Assembly (NCBI GenBank): GCA_003605115.1
Contig: QZKY01000005.1
Span: forward strand, 62,001 to 126,000
Direction: 5' to 3'
Origin: Oxalobacter sp.
GTDB taxonomy: Bacteria > Pseudomonadota > Gammaproteobacteria > Burkholderiales > Burkholderiaceae_D
DNA: 64,000 bases
Shown here: in pieces, positions 53,830 through 63,200 of the stretch
How positions within the stretch are numbered: the stretch's first letter is position 1
Layout of the letters: every line of letters starts with the position of its first letter
Translations under genes and position numbers: made by a program
The notes under the pieces: model-generated
Databases searched by the model: none
Told to the model about the DNA's origin: nothing
Seen by the model: the letters and a program-made list of their open reading frames with translations, nothing else

Positions 53830-54864
53830 ATGAAAAAAACGCTTATCGCACTCGCAGTACTCGGCGCTTTTGGCGCTGCGCAAGCACAATCGAATGTGAC
53901 CATTTATGGTCAACTGAAGCCTTCCTATGACTTCATCGATACAGGCACCAAAGACGTTGTTGACATGACCTGGAATAACTCCCGTCTCGGCTTCAAGGGT
54001 ACGGAAGATCTGGGTGGTGGCTTGAAAGCTGTTTTCCAAATCGAATCCAAGGTCAAGTCGACCGAAGTAGGCGGTGGCTCTATTGCTGATCGCGACAGCT
54101 GGGTGGGTCTGGCCGGTGGCTTCGGCTCCATCACTTTTGGTAACCACCAAACGGCTTATGTTCAAGCAGCCGCCAGCTACGACTTCTTCGCTGACAGCAT
54201 TGGTGACTACAACAACATCATGGGCATGACTGGTGGCCTCACTGATGGCTTCAACGAGCGCGTTGGCAAGTCAGCCTACTACAAATCGCCGGTTATGAGC
54301 GGCTTCCAAGTACTGGCTTCTTACGCAATGAACGCGCAGCACGTATCTGGCAACAATGGCGCGGTTGGTTCCAACGGTGACAGCGACATTGCTGCTATCG
54401 TCGGCACCTACACCAATGGCCCGTTGAAAGTATTGGCTGGCTATGAAGTGCAAAAGTCTGGTGTTCCTGCAGATCAAGAAGCCATGAAGATCGGTGCGGG
54501 TTACAAGCTGCCCTTCGGCACCCAGCTCAATGCTATTTACGAGCAAGTCGAGCAAGACAACGCTTATGATATCAAGCACATCTACATTGGCGCCAGCCAC
54601 CCGGTTACTTCGGCGATCGACGTGATGGCTAACTACATCATTGCAGATGACAACGACGAACTGGCCAGCAGCAACAACACCGGTGCCAAGGGTTATGCGA
54701 TTGGCGCGATGTACAAGTTCTCCAAGCGCACAAACGTGATGGCAGCATACGCCAAGGTGGATAACGACACCAATGCCGAGTATGGCATGGATGCTGGTTA
54801 TGCAGCGGACGCAACTGGCAAGACGGTATCCGGCTTCTCCGTACGTCTGCAACACAACTTCTAA
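53830..54864 (+). CDS. Gram-negative general porin (Burkholderiales type)
   Basis: A 344-residue outer-membrane trimeric beta-barrel porin. The signal peptide MKKTLIALAVLGAFGAAQA is followed by QSNVTIYGQLKPSYDFID, typical of Omp32/OpcP-like porins. Alternating strands run through the sequence (SRLGFKGTEDLGGGLKAVFQIESKV; RDSWVGLAGGFGSITFGNHQTAY), and the chain ends in VRLQHNF, with the C-terminal phenylalanine needed for barrel assembly. It forms a diffusion pore for small solutes. A strong terminator follows. Confidence 0.95.
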   Translation: MKKTLIALAVLGAFGAAQAQSNVTIYGQLKPSYDFIDTGTKDVVDMTWNNSRLGFKGTEDLGGGLKAVFQIESKVKSTEVGGGSIADRDSWVGLAGGFGSITFGNHQTAYVQAAASYDFFADSIGDYNNIMGMTGGLTDGFNERVGKSAYYKSPVMSGFQVLASYAMNAQHVSGNNGAVGSNGDSDIAAIVGTYTNGPLKVLAGYEVQKSGVPADQEAMKIGAGYKLPFGTQLNAIYEQVEQDNAYDIKHIYIGASHPVTSAIDVMANYIIADDNDELASSNNTGAKGYAIGAMYKFSKRTNVMAAYAKVDNDTNAEYGMDAGYAADATGKTVSGFSVRLQHNF

Positions 54865-54905
54865 TCGGCTCAGGTTTCAACCCACCGTTTAGACGTAAGC
54901 AAGAC

Positions 54906-54936
54906 AAAACGGCCACCTTCGGGTGGCCGTTTTTTA
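54906..54936 (+). terminator. intrinsic terminator after the porin gene
   Basis: AAAACGGCCACC-TTCG-GGTGGCCGTTTT continuing in T: about a 12-bp stem with a UUCG loop and U-tract, 40 nt past the stop codon. Confidence 0.95.
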
Positions 54937-55004
54937 TTTGAATGTGAGATGGTTGGACTTGGTGTGGGTCGAACTGGGGTACGTTCGCACACAAGCAGCG
55001 CGCC

Positions 55005-55721
55005 TTAAGTCAAATCTTCAGTCAAATGCTGCATGAACTCCCGATACCCCTTCATCCGCAATGCACAGGCCGGACACTCCCCGCAGCCGCGCCCCCAGTC
55101 ATGCCAATGACGCTCGCCCAGATAGCAAGTGTGCGTTTCGTCGCGGATGAGATTGACCAGAGCTTCTCCGCCCACTTCCTGCGCCAGTTGCCAGGTTTGC
55201 GCCTTGCCCAGCCACATGAGCGGAGTTTCCAGCGCGAGATCGGTCGCCATGCCCAGATTGAGCGCGACTTGCAAGGCCTTGAGCGTGCCATCGCGGCAAT
55301 CGGGGTAGCCAGAAAAATCAGTTTCGCACATGCCGCCCACCAGCACAGTAAGGCCACGGCGGTAAGCGAGCATGGCCGCCACGGTCAAAAACAGCAGATT
55401 GCGCCCTGGGACGAAGGTATTGGGTAAGCCGTTATCCTGTATCGCAATGGCGACATCGCGGGTGAGCGCGCACTCAGAAACGGTGGATATGACCGGCAAG
55501 GCAATGAGGTGATCTTCTCCTAATTTACGTGCCCAATCCGGCGACAATTCACGCAGTTTTTCAAGGATTGTCGGACGCACCGTGAGTTCCACAATGTGGC
55601 GCTGGCCGTAATCGAAGCCGATTGTTTCCACGTGTGCATAGCGCGATAGTGCCCACGCCAGACAGGTGGTGGAATCCTGTCCGCCACTGAAAAGCACCAA
55701 AGCGCGCGCGTGATCCGTCAT
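55005..55721 (-). CDS. queC: 7-cyano-7-deazaguanine synthase QueC
   Basis: QueC makes preQ0 from 7-carboxy-7-deazaguanine, ammonia and ATP, for queuosine in tRNA. The 238-residue product has the PP-loop [39 protein letters not shown] and a C-terminal zinc site with [17 protein letters not shown]. Length is normal. The start overlaps the DUF3108 gene stop by ATGA. No other que genes are nearby. Confidence 0.96.
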   Translation of the reverse strand: MTDHARALVLFSGGQDSTTCLAWALSRYAHVETIGFDYGQRHIVELTVRPTILEKLRELSPDWARKLGEDHLIALPVISTVSECALTRDVAIAIQDNGLPNTFVPGRNLLFLTVAAMLAYRRGLTVLVGGMCETDFSGYPDCRDGTLKALQVALNLGMATDLALETPLMWLGKAQTWQLAQEVGGEALVNLIRDETHTCYLGERHWHDWGRGCGECPACALRMKGYREFMQHLTEDLT

Positions 55722-56539
55722 GGCGTGTGCTTCACATGAGCCACCGCGGCGGTGGGGCGTTTCTCAAGGCTTTGCAACACTTGGTGCAGGGTCAGTCCCT
55801 TTTCATCACTGAAAACCATTTTGACCGGATACCATTCCAGTGACGGCGCGAGCCAGAGATCCAGCGTTTGTTTTTCACGTGAGGGAGAAGGTAATTTGGC
55901 AATGTGCAGCGCTTTCATCTCTCCCAGCGGCGAAGCAATCGTTTCATTGCCAATGACGCGAAAGCGCCACACTTCGCCGTTCTTGCGTCCCGCGACAAAA
56001 AACGGCCATTCTGCGCCGGGCGTCATGCGCTCGGGCGCACCGCGTGCCATGGACACCAGTTGCCAGGTGATGCTGGTGCGGTTTTGTTCGCCGCCGATGA
56101 TTGGGTAGGTTTGTGGCGAGCTGCTGAACCGGATCGTTTTGTTGGCGCGGTCAAACGTGACCGTGTGCGGTTTCTTTCGAAAGCGCGTTTCAACCAGCTG
56201 CGTGGGAGCCAGGCCGTATTCGTTCACCATCCCTTCGCAATGGGTTTCCAGAATTTTGCCCAAGCCCGTGGCGGTGGTCACGACATCAATGCTGTATTGC
56301 TTGGGACGATTCCGCCAGCCGATCTGCGCGCTGCCGCTCATGGACAGGATGCCGTACTGCGCCGTGAGCGTGTAAAACAGATCGGCGGAGGGGGGCGGGT
56401 TGACGGAGTGTTTGGTTACGGTGGATTTGTCAGTCGCTGTCGAAGGCAACGCGTAAGCTGGCGCGGCGAGAGCAAGGATCACGGAAAGCACAAGACAGCG
56501 GGCAGCAAAACGATGAATGAAGTGAAGAGCGCGCAGCAT
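55718..56539 (-). CDS. DUF3108 family exported protein
   Basis: A 273-residue periplasmic protein with an N-terminal signal ([24 protein letters not shown]) and the DUF3108 domain ([40 protein letters not shown] ... [24 protein letters not shown]). The family function is unknown. The frame is open to 56572; AGGAG is 8 nt from the ATG at 56539 (MLRALHFIH) and only 2 nt from the one at 56545, so 56539 is preferred. It is translationally coupled to queC, with which it is often paired in Burkholderiales. Confidence 0.88.
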   Translation of the reverse strand: MLRALHFIHRFAARCLVLSVILALAAPAYALPSTATDKSTVTKHSVNPPPSADLFYTLTAQYGILSMSGSAQIGWRNRPKQYSIDVVTTATGLGKILETHCEGMVNEYGLAPTQLVETRFRKKPHTVTFDRANKTIRFSSSPQTYPIIGGEQNRTSITWQLVSMARGAPERMTPGAEWPFFVAGRKNGEVWRFRVIGNETIASPLGEMKALHIAKLPSPSREKQTLDLWLAPSLEWYPVKMVFSDEKGLTLHQVLQSLEKRPTAAVAHVKHTP

Positions 56540-56572
56540 GCGCATGACTCCTTGATAAAAAAGGGGCTTCAT

Positions 56573-56909
56573 ACGAGCCAGTTATAGCGAATGGAAACAA
56601 GGCAAGGAATAAGCAGTAAGAGCATACCACTCCTTGTTGCTCTCGATGGGAAGTCGAAAACAAATGAGCGTCAGACAAGAGATGGTTTTGCAAAGGGCTC
56701 GTGGATTGTGTGCGTGCCGTGCCGGGGGTGTGGAGGATTGTTAAATTTGATACGCAACAACGCTTGTGAGCAGAATGCATGCCGCTTATCCCGCAATGAG
56801 GTTCACTTGTCGGGCGAATAGGTTGCAATACATTTGCTTGCATTAAGCTGGTGTAAAACAATGTGCCTGATCCATTAGGGTGGTGCGCGTATACAGACAG
56901 GAGCGAAAA
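56573..56909. other. 337-bp intergenic region before the pilin operon
   Basis: Divergent region between the DUF3108 gene and the pilin operon. It contains one possible sigma54 promoter (56812-56827) and a ribosome site (AGGAG) before the pilin ATG. Small frames in it show no coding character. Confidence 0.55.
56812..56827 (+). promoter_or_regulatory. possible sigma54 promoter of the pilin operon
   Basis: GGGCGAATAGGTTGCA has GG and GC separated by 10 nt, GGC at -24 and TTGCA at -12, and lies about 83 nt upstream of the pilin ATG in the right orientation. Pilin genes are often sigma54/PilR-controlled. The -24 element is only a partial match to TGGCAC. Confidence 0.4.
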
Positions 56910-57314
56910 ATGACATTCCGCAAACAGTTTCGCGGGTTTACGTTGATTGAGTTAATGGTAACCGTAGCCATCGTGGCCATATTGGCAGCAGTCGCGGTGC
57001 CGGCTTATACGGAGTATGTTCGACGTGGCAGAACGCAGGAAGCGACTTCAGCTTTGGCGAATGGACGCGTGCAGTTAGAGCAATATTTTCAGGATGTCCG
57101 CGCGTATGCGGGCGGACCGTGTCCTGCAGGCACTGCGAACTTTGGCGTTGCTTGCGTTCTAGGGGCTGCTACCTACACTATCACCGCAACGGGTGCGGGC
57201 ACGATGGCAGGTTACACCTACACCATTAACCAGGCCAACGTCATGACGTCTGTCGTGCCCGGTGGCGGCGGTGGGAATTGCTGGGCAACCAAGAAGGGTG
57301 AGGTATGTCCTTGA
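56910..57314 (+). CDS. pilE: type IV pilin PilE-like protein
   Basis: A 134-residue prepilin with a short leader cut after Gly: FRGFTLIELMVTVAIVAILAAVAVPAYTEYVRRGRTQEA. The N-terminal helix with Glu at +5 is the type IV pilin signature for PilD processing. The C-terminal region has paired cysteines (CPAGTANFGVAC and CWATKKGEVC) for a disulphide loop. It begins the minor-pilin operon and may be a minor pilin of the PilE type rather than the major subunit. The start at 56910 has AGGAG upstream. It overlaps the next gene by 10 nt. Confidence 0.88.
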   Translation: MTFRKQFRGFTLIELMVTVAIVAILAAVAVPAYTEYVRRGRTQEATSALANGRVQLEQYFQDVRAYAGGPCPAGTANFGVACVLGAATYTITATGAGTMAGYTYTINQANVMTSVVPGGGGGNCWATKKGEVCP

Positions 57315-57847
57315 GGCGACGCGATCATTGGCTAAGCGAAGGCGTCACCTTGATTGAACTGGTGATTGCCATCGCCGTTCTGGGGATTCTGCTGGCGGCG
57401 GGTTTGCCGAGTTTTGGCAACTGGATTCAAAACAGCAGAACGCGCGCGCAGGCAGAGTCGATCCTCAGAGGCTTGCAGTTGGCGCGTCAGGAAGCCATAC
57501 GCAATAACTCGCCAGTGGAATTTCAGTTTGTTGCCGGTGGCTGGCGGGTGGGGTGCGTTACGGTCACGACAGAATGCCCGCTGGATATCCAGAGTTACAA
57601 AACGCCAGCGGGATCGGTCGTCGTAAATTCAGGCGGACAGCAGAATTACAGATTCGACAACATGGGGTTCCTGACGGTTCCCGTTGTTGCGCAGGGCAAT
57701 GTATGGACAACCATCGCCGTGACGAATCCGAATCTCGTGCCTCCAGAGGGGCGGGATTTGAGCATCCTGATTACATCCGGCGGGGCAACCAAGATGTGTG
57801 ATCCGCAGGTGACGGATGTTACTGATTTCCGGTTCTGCGCAGTGTGA
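57305..57847 (+). CDS. fimT: GspH/FimT family pseudopilin
   Basis: A 180-residue minor pilin. The class III prepilin site is SEGVTLIELVIAIAVLGILLAAGLPSFGNWIQNSRTRAQAESILRGLQLARQEAIRNNSPV, a GspH/FimT signature. The leader before Gly-Val is 13 residues. FimT/GspH proteins prime pilus assembly and, in some species, bind DNA during uptake. It starts within the end of the previous gene and is followed by pilV. Confidence 0.9.
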   Translation: MSLRRRDHWLSEGVTLIELVIAIAVLGILLAAGLPSFGNWIQNSRTRAQAESILRGLQLARQEAIRNNSPVEFQFVAGGWRVGCVTVTTECPLDIQSYKTPAGSVVVNSGGQQNYRFDNMGFLTVPVVAQGNVWTTIAVTNPNLVPPEGRDLSILITSGGATKMCDPQVTDVTDFRFCAV

Positions 57848-57854
57848 GGACGAT

Positions 57855-58286
57855 ATGTACACAATGAAAACGCGCAAGTTGAGCAAATTTAAACAAGACG
57901 GTGCCGCCTTACTCGAAGCGCTGGTTGCCATTCTCGTTTTTTCGATTGGCATTTTGGGCGTTGTGGCACTGCAAGCCAACATGATTCAGGCAACGGGCGA
58001 AGCGCATTACCGTGCGCAAGCCACCTTTCTCGCGCAGCAGCATTTGAGCAGCATTTGGAATAGTCCGAATGCCGTAAATCTTGCTTGTGGAGTGCTCGAT
58101 GTCGCTCCGGACAATGCAGGTTTGCCCAGCGGAACGGTCAATACACAGTGCGGTTGCGATGGTAGAGCGGATTGCTACACGATCACAGTTGGCTGGACGC
58201 AGCCCGGCACAGGTACCGTACACAGCGTGGTAACAATGGCATATGTGACGCGAGACAATGCACAACCAGTGCTGGTGACGCCATGA
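57855..58286 (+). CDS. pilV: type IV pilus minor pilin PilV
   Basis: A 143-residue minor pilin: leader ending KQDGAALLEALVAILVFSIGILGVVALQANMI, with the characteristic AALLEALVAILVFSIGILG of PilV proteins. Three to four cysteines lie in the C-terminal half (ACGVLDVA, QCGCDGRADCYT). The frame is open from 57816; GAGGA before the ATG at 57855 supports that start. It overlaps pilW by ATGA. Confidence 0.9.
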   Translation: MYTMKTRKLSKFKQDGAALLEALVAILVFSIGILGVVALQANMIQATGEAHYRAQATFLAQQHLSSIWNSPNAVNLACGVLDVAPDNAGLPSGTVNTQCGCDGRADCYTITVGWTQPGTGTVHSVVTMAYVTRDNAQPVLVTP

Positions 58287-59545
58287 GGAACTGGGTGAAG
58301 ACGATGGCACGACATAACCAAACTCCCAACATCAATCAAACAGGTTTTAGCCTGATTGAAATGATGGTCGGCTTGGCGATAGGCATGATCGTCGTGCTGG
58401 TGATCGCGCAAACGCTCGTGGGTTTTGAAGGGCAGAAGCGCACCACAAGCGGCAGTGCGGATGCGCAGACCGGCGGCAGCATTGCAACTTTTACGATACA
58501 GCGCCAATTGCAAATGGCGGGATATGGCGTTCCCATTTTTTCGACAAACGGTTCACCGATCAATTGCAGCAACTCCACTGCGGCGGTTGATCATGATGGC
58601 GACGGTGGAGCGGCTGATCCGGATCCAAGTGATGCGGCAGCGGTGGCATTGACACCGTCGATCAACATTTCACCCGTGGTCATTGTTGATGGTGGTGTGG
58701 CGGGCAACGACAGCATTACGATTGGACGAGCACTGGGGGATGTGGCAGGCTTGCCCGTGAAAATTGAAGATTTCAGCACTTTGGTGACGAATGGGAATGT
58801 GAGAGCGCTCAACAATAGGGGGTGCAGATCGAATGACGTCGCCGTTATCACCGACAGTACTGGCAGTACATGTGTCTACCGCAGAGTGGCAGGGCCGCCA
58901 AATCCGTTGCCAAGCCAAGATAATGTGAAGCAACAATGTGAGACAACGATGCGTACGGGGGGGTTGGTTAACGAGACGACATTGCCGGATGAATGTAAGG
59001 ATATTTACCTGTTCCCACGCGATGCTACCGGCATACCGAGTGGGGACATTTATATTTCCTGTCCGGGGGAATGGCTTTCCGTTACTTATCGCGTCGTCGG
59101 AAGTAATCTCGAAGAGAGAACTGGGTCATCAAGCACGGGAACGACGACAAGAATCATCATGACGAATGTGGTCGGTCTGCAAGCGCAGTATGGAATTGCG
59201 GCCACGCCGCAGCAATTGCCAGTTTCAGCTTGGGTGGACGCGCAAGGGATATGGGCGGCGCCGACCGCTACGCTGCGAAACCGGATACGCGCCGTTCGTT
59301 TGGTGATTGTGGCGCGCAATGATCAGCTTGAGCGACAGGTCGTTACCAGCCCCGGGTGTAACGCAGCAGGCGCGTGTGCCTGGGACGGGCATGACCCGAC
59401 CGTCGATGGTGACAATAATGCCATCGTGGATTTGTCCGTGCTGGGCGGCGCTAACTGGAATTTGTACCGCTACCGCACTTTTGAAACCGCTGTGTCCTTG
59501 CGCAACATGACATGGTCCAGTGGTGTTAATGGAACTTTGAAATGA
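58283..59545 (+). CDS. pilW: type IV pilus minor pilin PilW
   Basis: A 420-residue minor pilin with prepilin cleavage at QTGFSLIEMMVGLAIGMIVVLVIAQTLVGFE. The long C-terminal beta-rich part has LNNRGCRSNDVAVITDSTGSTCVYRRVAG and several cysteines, as in PilW. The frame extends upstream to 58172, but the ATG at 58283 overlaps the pilV stop (ATGA) and fits the operon. PilW belongs to the tip complex with PilV, PilX, FimT and PilY1. Confidence 0.9.
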   Translation: MRNWVKTMARHNQTPNINQTGFSLIEMMVGLAIGMIVVLVIAQTLVGFEGQKRTTSGSADAQTGGSIATFTIQRQLQMAGYGVPIFSTNGSPINCSNSTAAVDHDGDGGAADPDPSDAAAVALTPSINISPVVIVDGGVAGNDSITIGRALGDVAGLPVKIEDFSTLVTNGNVRALNNRGCRSNDVAVITDSTGSTCVYRRVAGPPNPLPSQDNVKQQCETTMRTGGLVNETTLPDECKDIYLFPRDATGIPSGDIYISCPGEWLSVTYRVVGSNLEERTGSSSTGTTTRIIMTNVVGLQAQYGIAATPQQLPVSAWVDAQGIWAAPTATLRNRIRAVRLVIVARNDQLERQVVTSPGCNAAGACAWDGHDPTVDGDNNAIVDLSVLGGANWNLYRYRTFETAVSLRNMTWSSGVNGTLK

Positions 59546-60213
59546 AAACTCGACACTACAACCGTCCATTTTCACCAGGGCTTGTCAAAAAGCAGCGGGG
59601 TGCGACACTGTTTTTTGCCATGATCGGCCTGGTGGTTTTGCTTCTGGCTGCGGCAGCACTGGTGCGTAGCGTCGATACCAGCACGCTCATCGTGGGGAAC
59701 CTGTCTTTTCGACAGTCGGCGATGAATTCAGGTGAGCAAGGGATGGAGCGGGCGGTTCAGTGGTTGAATACCACATTGAACAATGCGGCTTTGCCAGTTG
59801 GGAGTTCGGCCGCCGTTGATTTTGCAATGACTGCGAGTGGCACTTCGGTTCCGGGAAGCGGCTATTACCGCAGTTCCGGGGAATTGGATTTATTCAATAG
59901 CGGGGCCGTTGCGCCGTTGCGGTATGCCTGGGCCGCTGGCAATAACGTAGATCTTGGCGTAGATCCCCTAACGGGGAATCGGGCGCGTTATGTTGTTGAG
60001 CGCATGTGCGATATTGACTGGCTGAATGCCTTTCCTACTGGGACAAAACCAACAGACAGGGGTTGCCTGTTCACGCAATTTGCAACAAGCGGTAGTCGAA
60101 AAGGTGGATTTGGTCGAGCTGCCACGCCTGATCAGGCGCTTGTTTTCAGGGTTACTGTTCGGGTGGACGGGCCGCGAAATACGACAGTTTATCTACAAGG
60201 GTTTGTTTACTAG
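59542..60213 (+). CDS. pilX: type IV pilus assembly protein PilX
   Basis: A 223-residue minor pilin-like protein: KKQRGATLFFAMIGLVVLLLAAAALVRSVDTSTLIVGNLSFRQSAMNSGEQGMERAVQWLN, the PilX N-terminal pattern, in which the canonical Glu+5 is replaced (GATLFF). The C-terminal half has YVVERMCDIDWLNAFPTG and RVTVRVDGPRNTTVYLQGFVY. It is coupled to pilW by ATGA; the pilY1 ATG follows 10 nt after the stop, with AGGAGG between. Confidence 0.9.
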   Translation: MKTRHYNRPFSPGLVKKQRGATLFFAMIGLVVLLLAAAALVRSVDTSTLIVGNLSFRQSAMNSGEQGMERAVQWLNTTLNNAALPVGSSAAVDFAMTASGTSVPGSGYYRSSGELDLFNSGAVAPLRYAWAAGNNVDLGVDPLTGNRARYVVERMCDIDWLNAFPTGTKPTDRGCLFTQFATSGSRKGGFGRAATPDQALVFRVTVRVDGPRNTTVYLQGFVY

Positions 60214-60222
60214 GAGGTTGTC

Positions 60223-63200
60223 ATGAAGAGCCATCGGAGCATTGGCCGGGTCATTTTCACGCGGATAGTGACATTGTCTGCTGTCGTACTGTCCGTTGCC
60301 GCCGGAGCCGCGACGCTGGATCTGGCAACGGTGCCACTGACGACGGCAACCAATACGGCGGTCAAACCGAACTTGATGTTCGTGCTGGACAACTCGGGAA
60401 GTATGAACTGGGATTACATGCCGGATTGGGTTGTCGATGCACGGTACTGTAAAGATCACAACGGTTACGTATATTCGGGCAGCAGCAGGGGCAATTATTG
60501 CTGCCGCAATTCATCTGGAAGTTACATTACTTCCTCCACCAAAAGCTCTACCTGTTTGCCGACTGGCTCAAACTTGCGTGGCATGCCGCCGTTTTACAGC
60601 GCGGACTTCAACAAGGCTTATTACGACCCAGCCATCAAATATGACCCTCCCAAAGGTTACGATGGCACGGCGCTCACGAGCTACAACGGGACCAGTTCGG
60701 CCGTGCCGCTGGATGGCTACGGCGTACAAACGAATGACACGATCAGGCTCACCCAAATAGGCAGCGATGAGGCCAACTACCCCGATGTGGAGTGGTGTAA
60801 CGGTTCAAGTACCACAGACTGTCTGCGCAATGACAATTACCTGTTGCCGGGAACCATAAATGGAGACAACTATACAACAATGCGAACGGCCGCGGCCAAG
60901 GGAACGGCAACGTTTGCAACGTCATCCACGACCACGGAGACAAGAAGTGTTGGGCCGTTTTATTACGTGATGGTTCCTGCCGAGTATTGCAGTGATGAAA
61001 AGCTGACGACTTGTGCTGCGCATGACGCCCCGACGGGCGCTTACACCAAACCCGCCAAGTTGCGCTGGTGCAGTAACACTGCGCTGACCACTTGCCAAGC
61101 GATACAAACATCTACCTACAAGTATCCAAGATACCCCACGGTGAAGGCGTATAGTGGAGGTGCAACAGTGCCGGGATCATTCAAGCGTTTCGATATCGTA
61201 TCCGGCCAAACCTACGCAAACTATGTGCATCCAAGCAGCGGGGCAATCATTGTGAACCGCAATAATCGAACGGACTGCACGAAAGTGACACCAACGGCGC
61301 TCAATGGATATAGTGAATACGAATGTTCTTACGCCCAGGAACTGAAGAATTTTGCCAACTGGTTCGCATGGTACAGAACCCGGATGCAAATGATGAAGAG
61401 TTCGGTCAGTCTGGCCTTCCAAAGTATTGACGACCAGTATCGCGTTGGGTTTTATACGATTAACGATGAGAGCGCCAATTATTTGAAAATCAATACTTTC
61501 AAGGAAACGGCTGGAGAACAAAAAGATCTTTGGTATCAGAAGCTCAAAGCAGCCGATCCTGATGGTGGCACCCCACTGCGTTCATCACTGGCCAATGTTG
61601 GCAGAATTTATGCGGGCAAAAATCCGCTCTCGCTGGGCACGAGTGACGATCCGGTGCAATATTCTTGTCAGCAAAACTTTGCCATTTTGACGACGGACGG
61701 TTACTGGAATAGCGATTCGTCGACAGACATCAAGACGGTGACCGGCGGATCAGTGGGCAATATGGATAGAACAGCAGACCGGCCGATGTATGAAGGGGGT
61801 ACAGCGAGCAGCGGATCGCTGGCAGATGTGGCCAAGTATTACTACGACACAGATTTACGCACGTCGGCATTTGGCAATTGCACAGGATCCGAAGGCGCAG
61901 ATGTGTGCGTCAATGACGTTTTTACGAGCACCACGGACAATAATGCGCAACAGCACATGACGACGTTTACCTTGGGGCTGGGCATTGATGGCACTTTGCA
62001 ATACCAAAAAGATTACAAAACGGCGACATCGGGCGATTTCTATAACATTAAAACCGGTACCGGGACACCGAGCAACTGGTCGGTGCCGGCGCAAGATACG
62101 GCGACGGCCATTGATGACCTGTGGCATGCAGCTGTCAATGGGAAAGGCACATACTTCAGCGTCAAAAATGCGGGGGATTTGTCGGACGGTTTGAATGAAG
62201 CGCTTTCAACCATCAGTATTCGCCGCGGTGCGGGTGCGGCCGCAGCGACAAGTTCGCTGAATCCAGTCGCCGGAGATAATTTTGCCTATGTGGCCAGCTA
62301 CACGACAGTGAAATGGATTGGCAACTTGGAGGGCCGTACGATTGATTTGACCAGTGGGGTGGTAAGCGAGAACGCAAGCTGGTGTATTGAGGATGTTTAT
62401 GCAAGCACATGCCAATCACCCTCATCTGTAGTTGATGCCGGGTCGTTTGCCTATTGCGTGACGCCAAGCGTCGTTTCGGCAAGCGCCTGTCCTTCTGGTA
62501 CCTATGACTCGGGAGCGCAAACCTGTTCTGTGCAAATCGCCAAGGCATGTACCGGCAAGTTGAAGCCTATGGTCAGTGCAGCAACGGATATTCGCACCAT
62601 CTGGATGGGGACAACCACAGCGAATGCGGGCGCACCCTTGGGGGTCAATTTTTCTCTGCAGTCTTTTGCATACGATAATATGACCACCGAACAGCAAGCG
62701 TATTTTGCGGAAAGTACGCTGGGTGCGGCCAATGGATTGACGCAGTGGTCAGCATTGACGACAACCCAAAAGACGGCTGCTGCTGGAGCGAATCTCGTGA
62801 ATTATTTGCGCGGGCATACTGGATACGAAGACAGAAGTGTTAATGTCGTTGATAACCGGCTGTACCGTTACCGCGAAGCGGTGTTAGGCGACGCAATCGA
62901 GTCGCAACCAACGTACGTCGGCAAACCCCAGTTTTCCTACGCGGATAACGGATATGCCACGTTCATATCGAATCAGGCGTCACGCGTTCCGACCGTGTAC
63001 ATTGGCACCAATGACGGTATGCTGCACGCATTTAACGCGGATTCAAGTTCATCAGACATTGGTAAAGAGCGTTGGGCTTTTGTGCCCAGCATGGTTATAC
63101 CTAACATGTGGAAGTTGGCGGACAAGCTGTACGCCAACAAGCACACCAATTACGTGAATGGCAGCCCGATTATTGCGGATGTATATGACAGTGCTGCCGC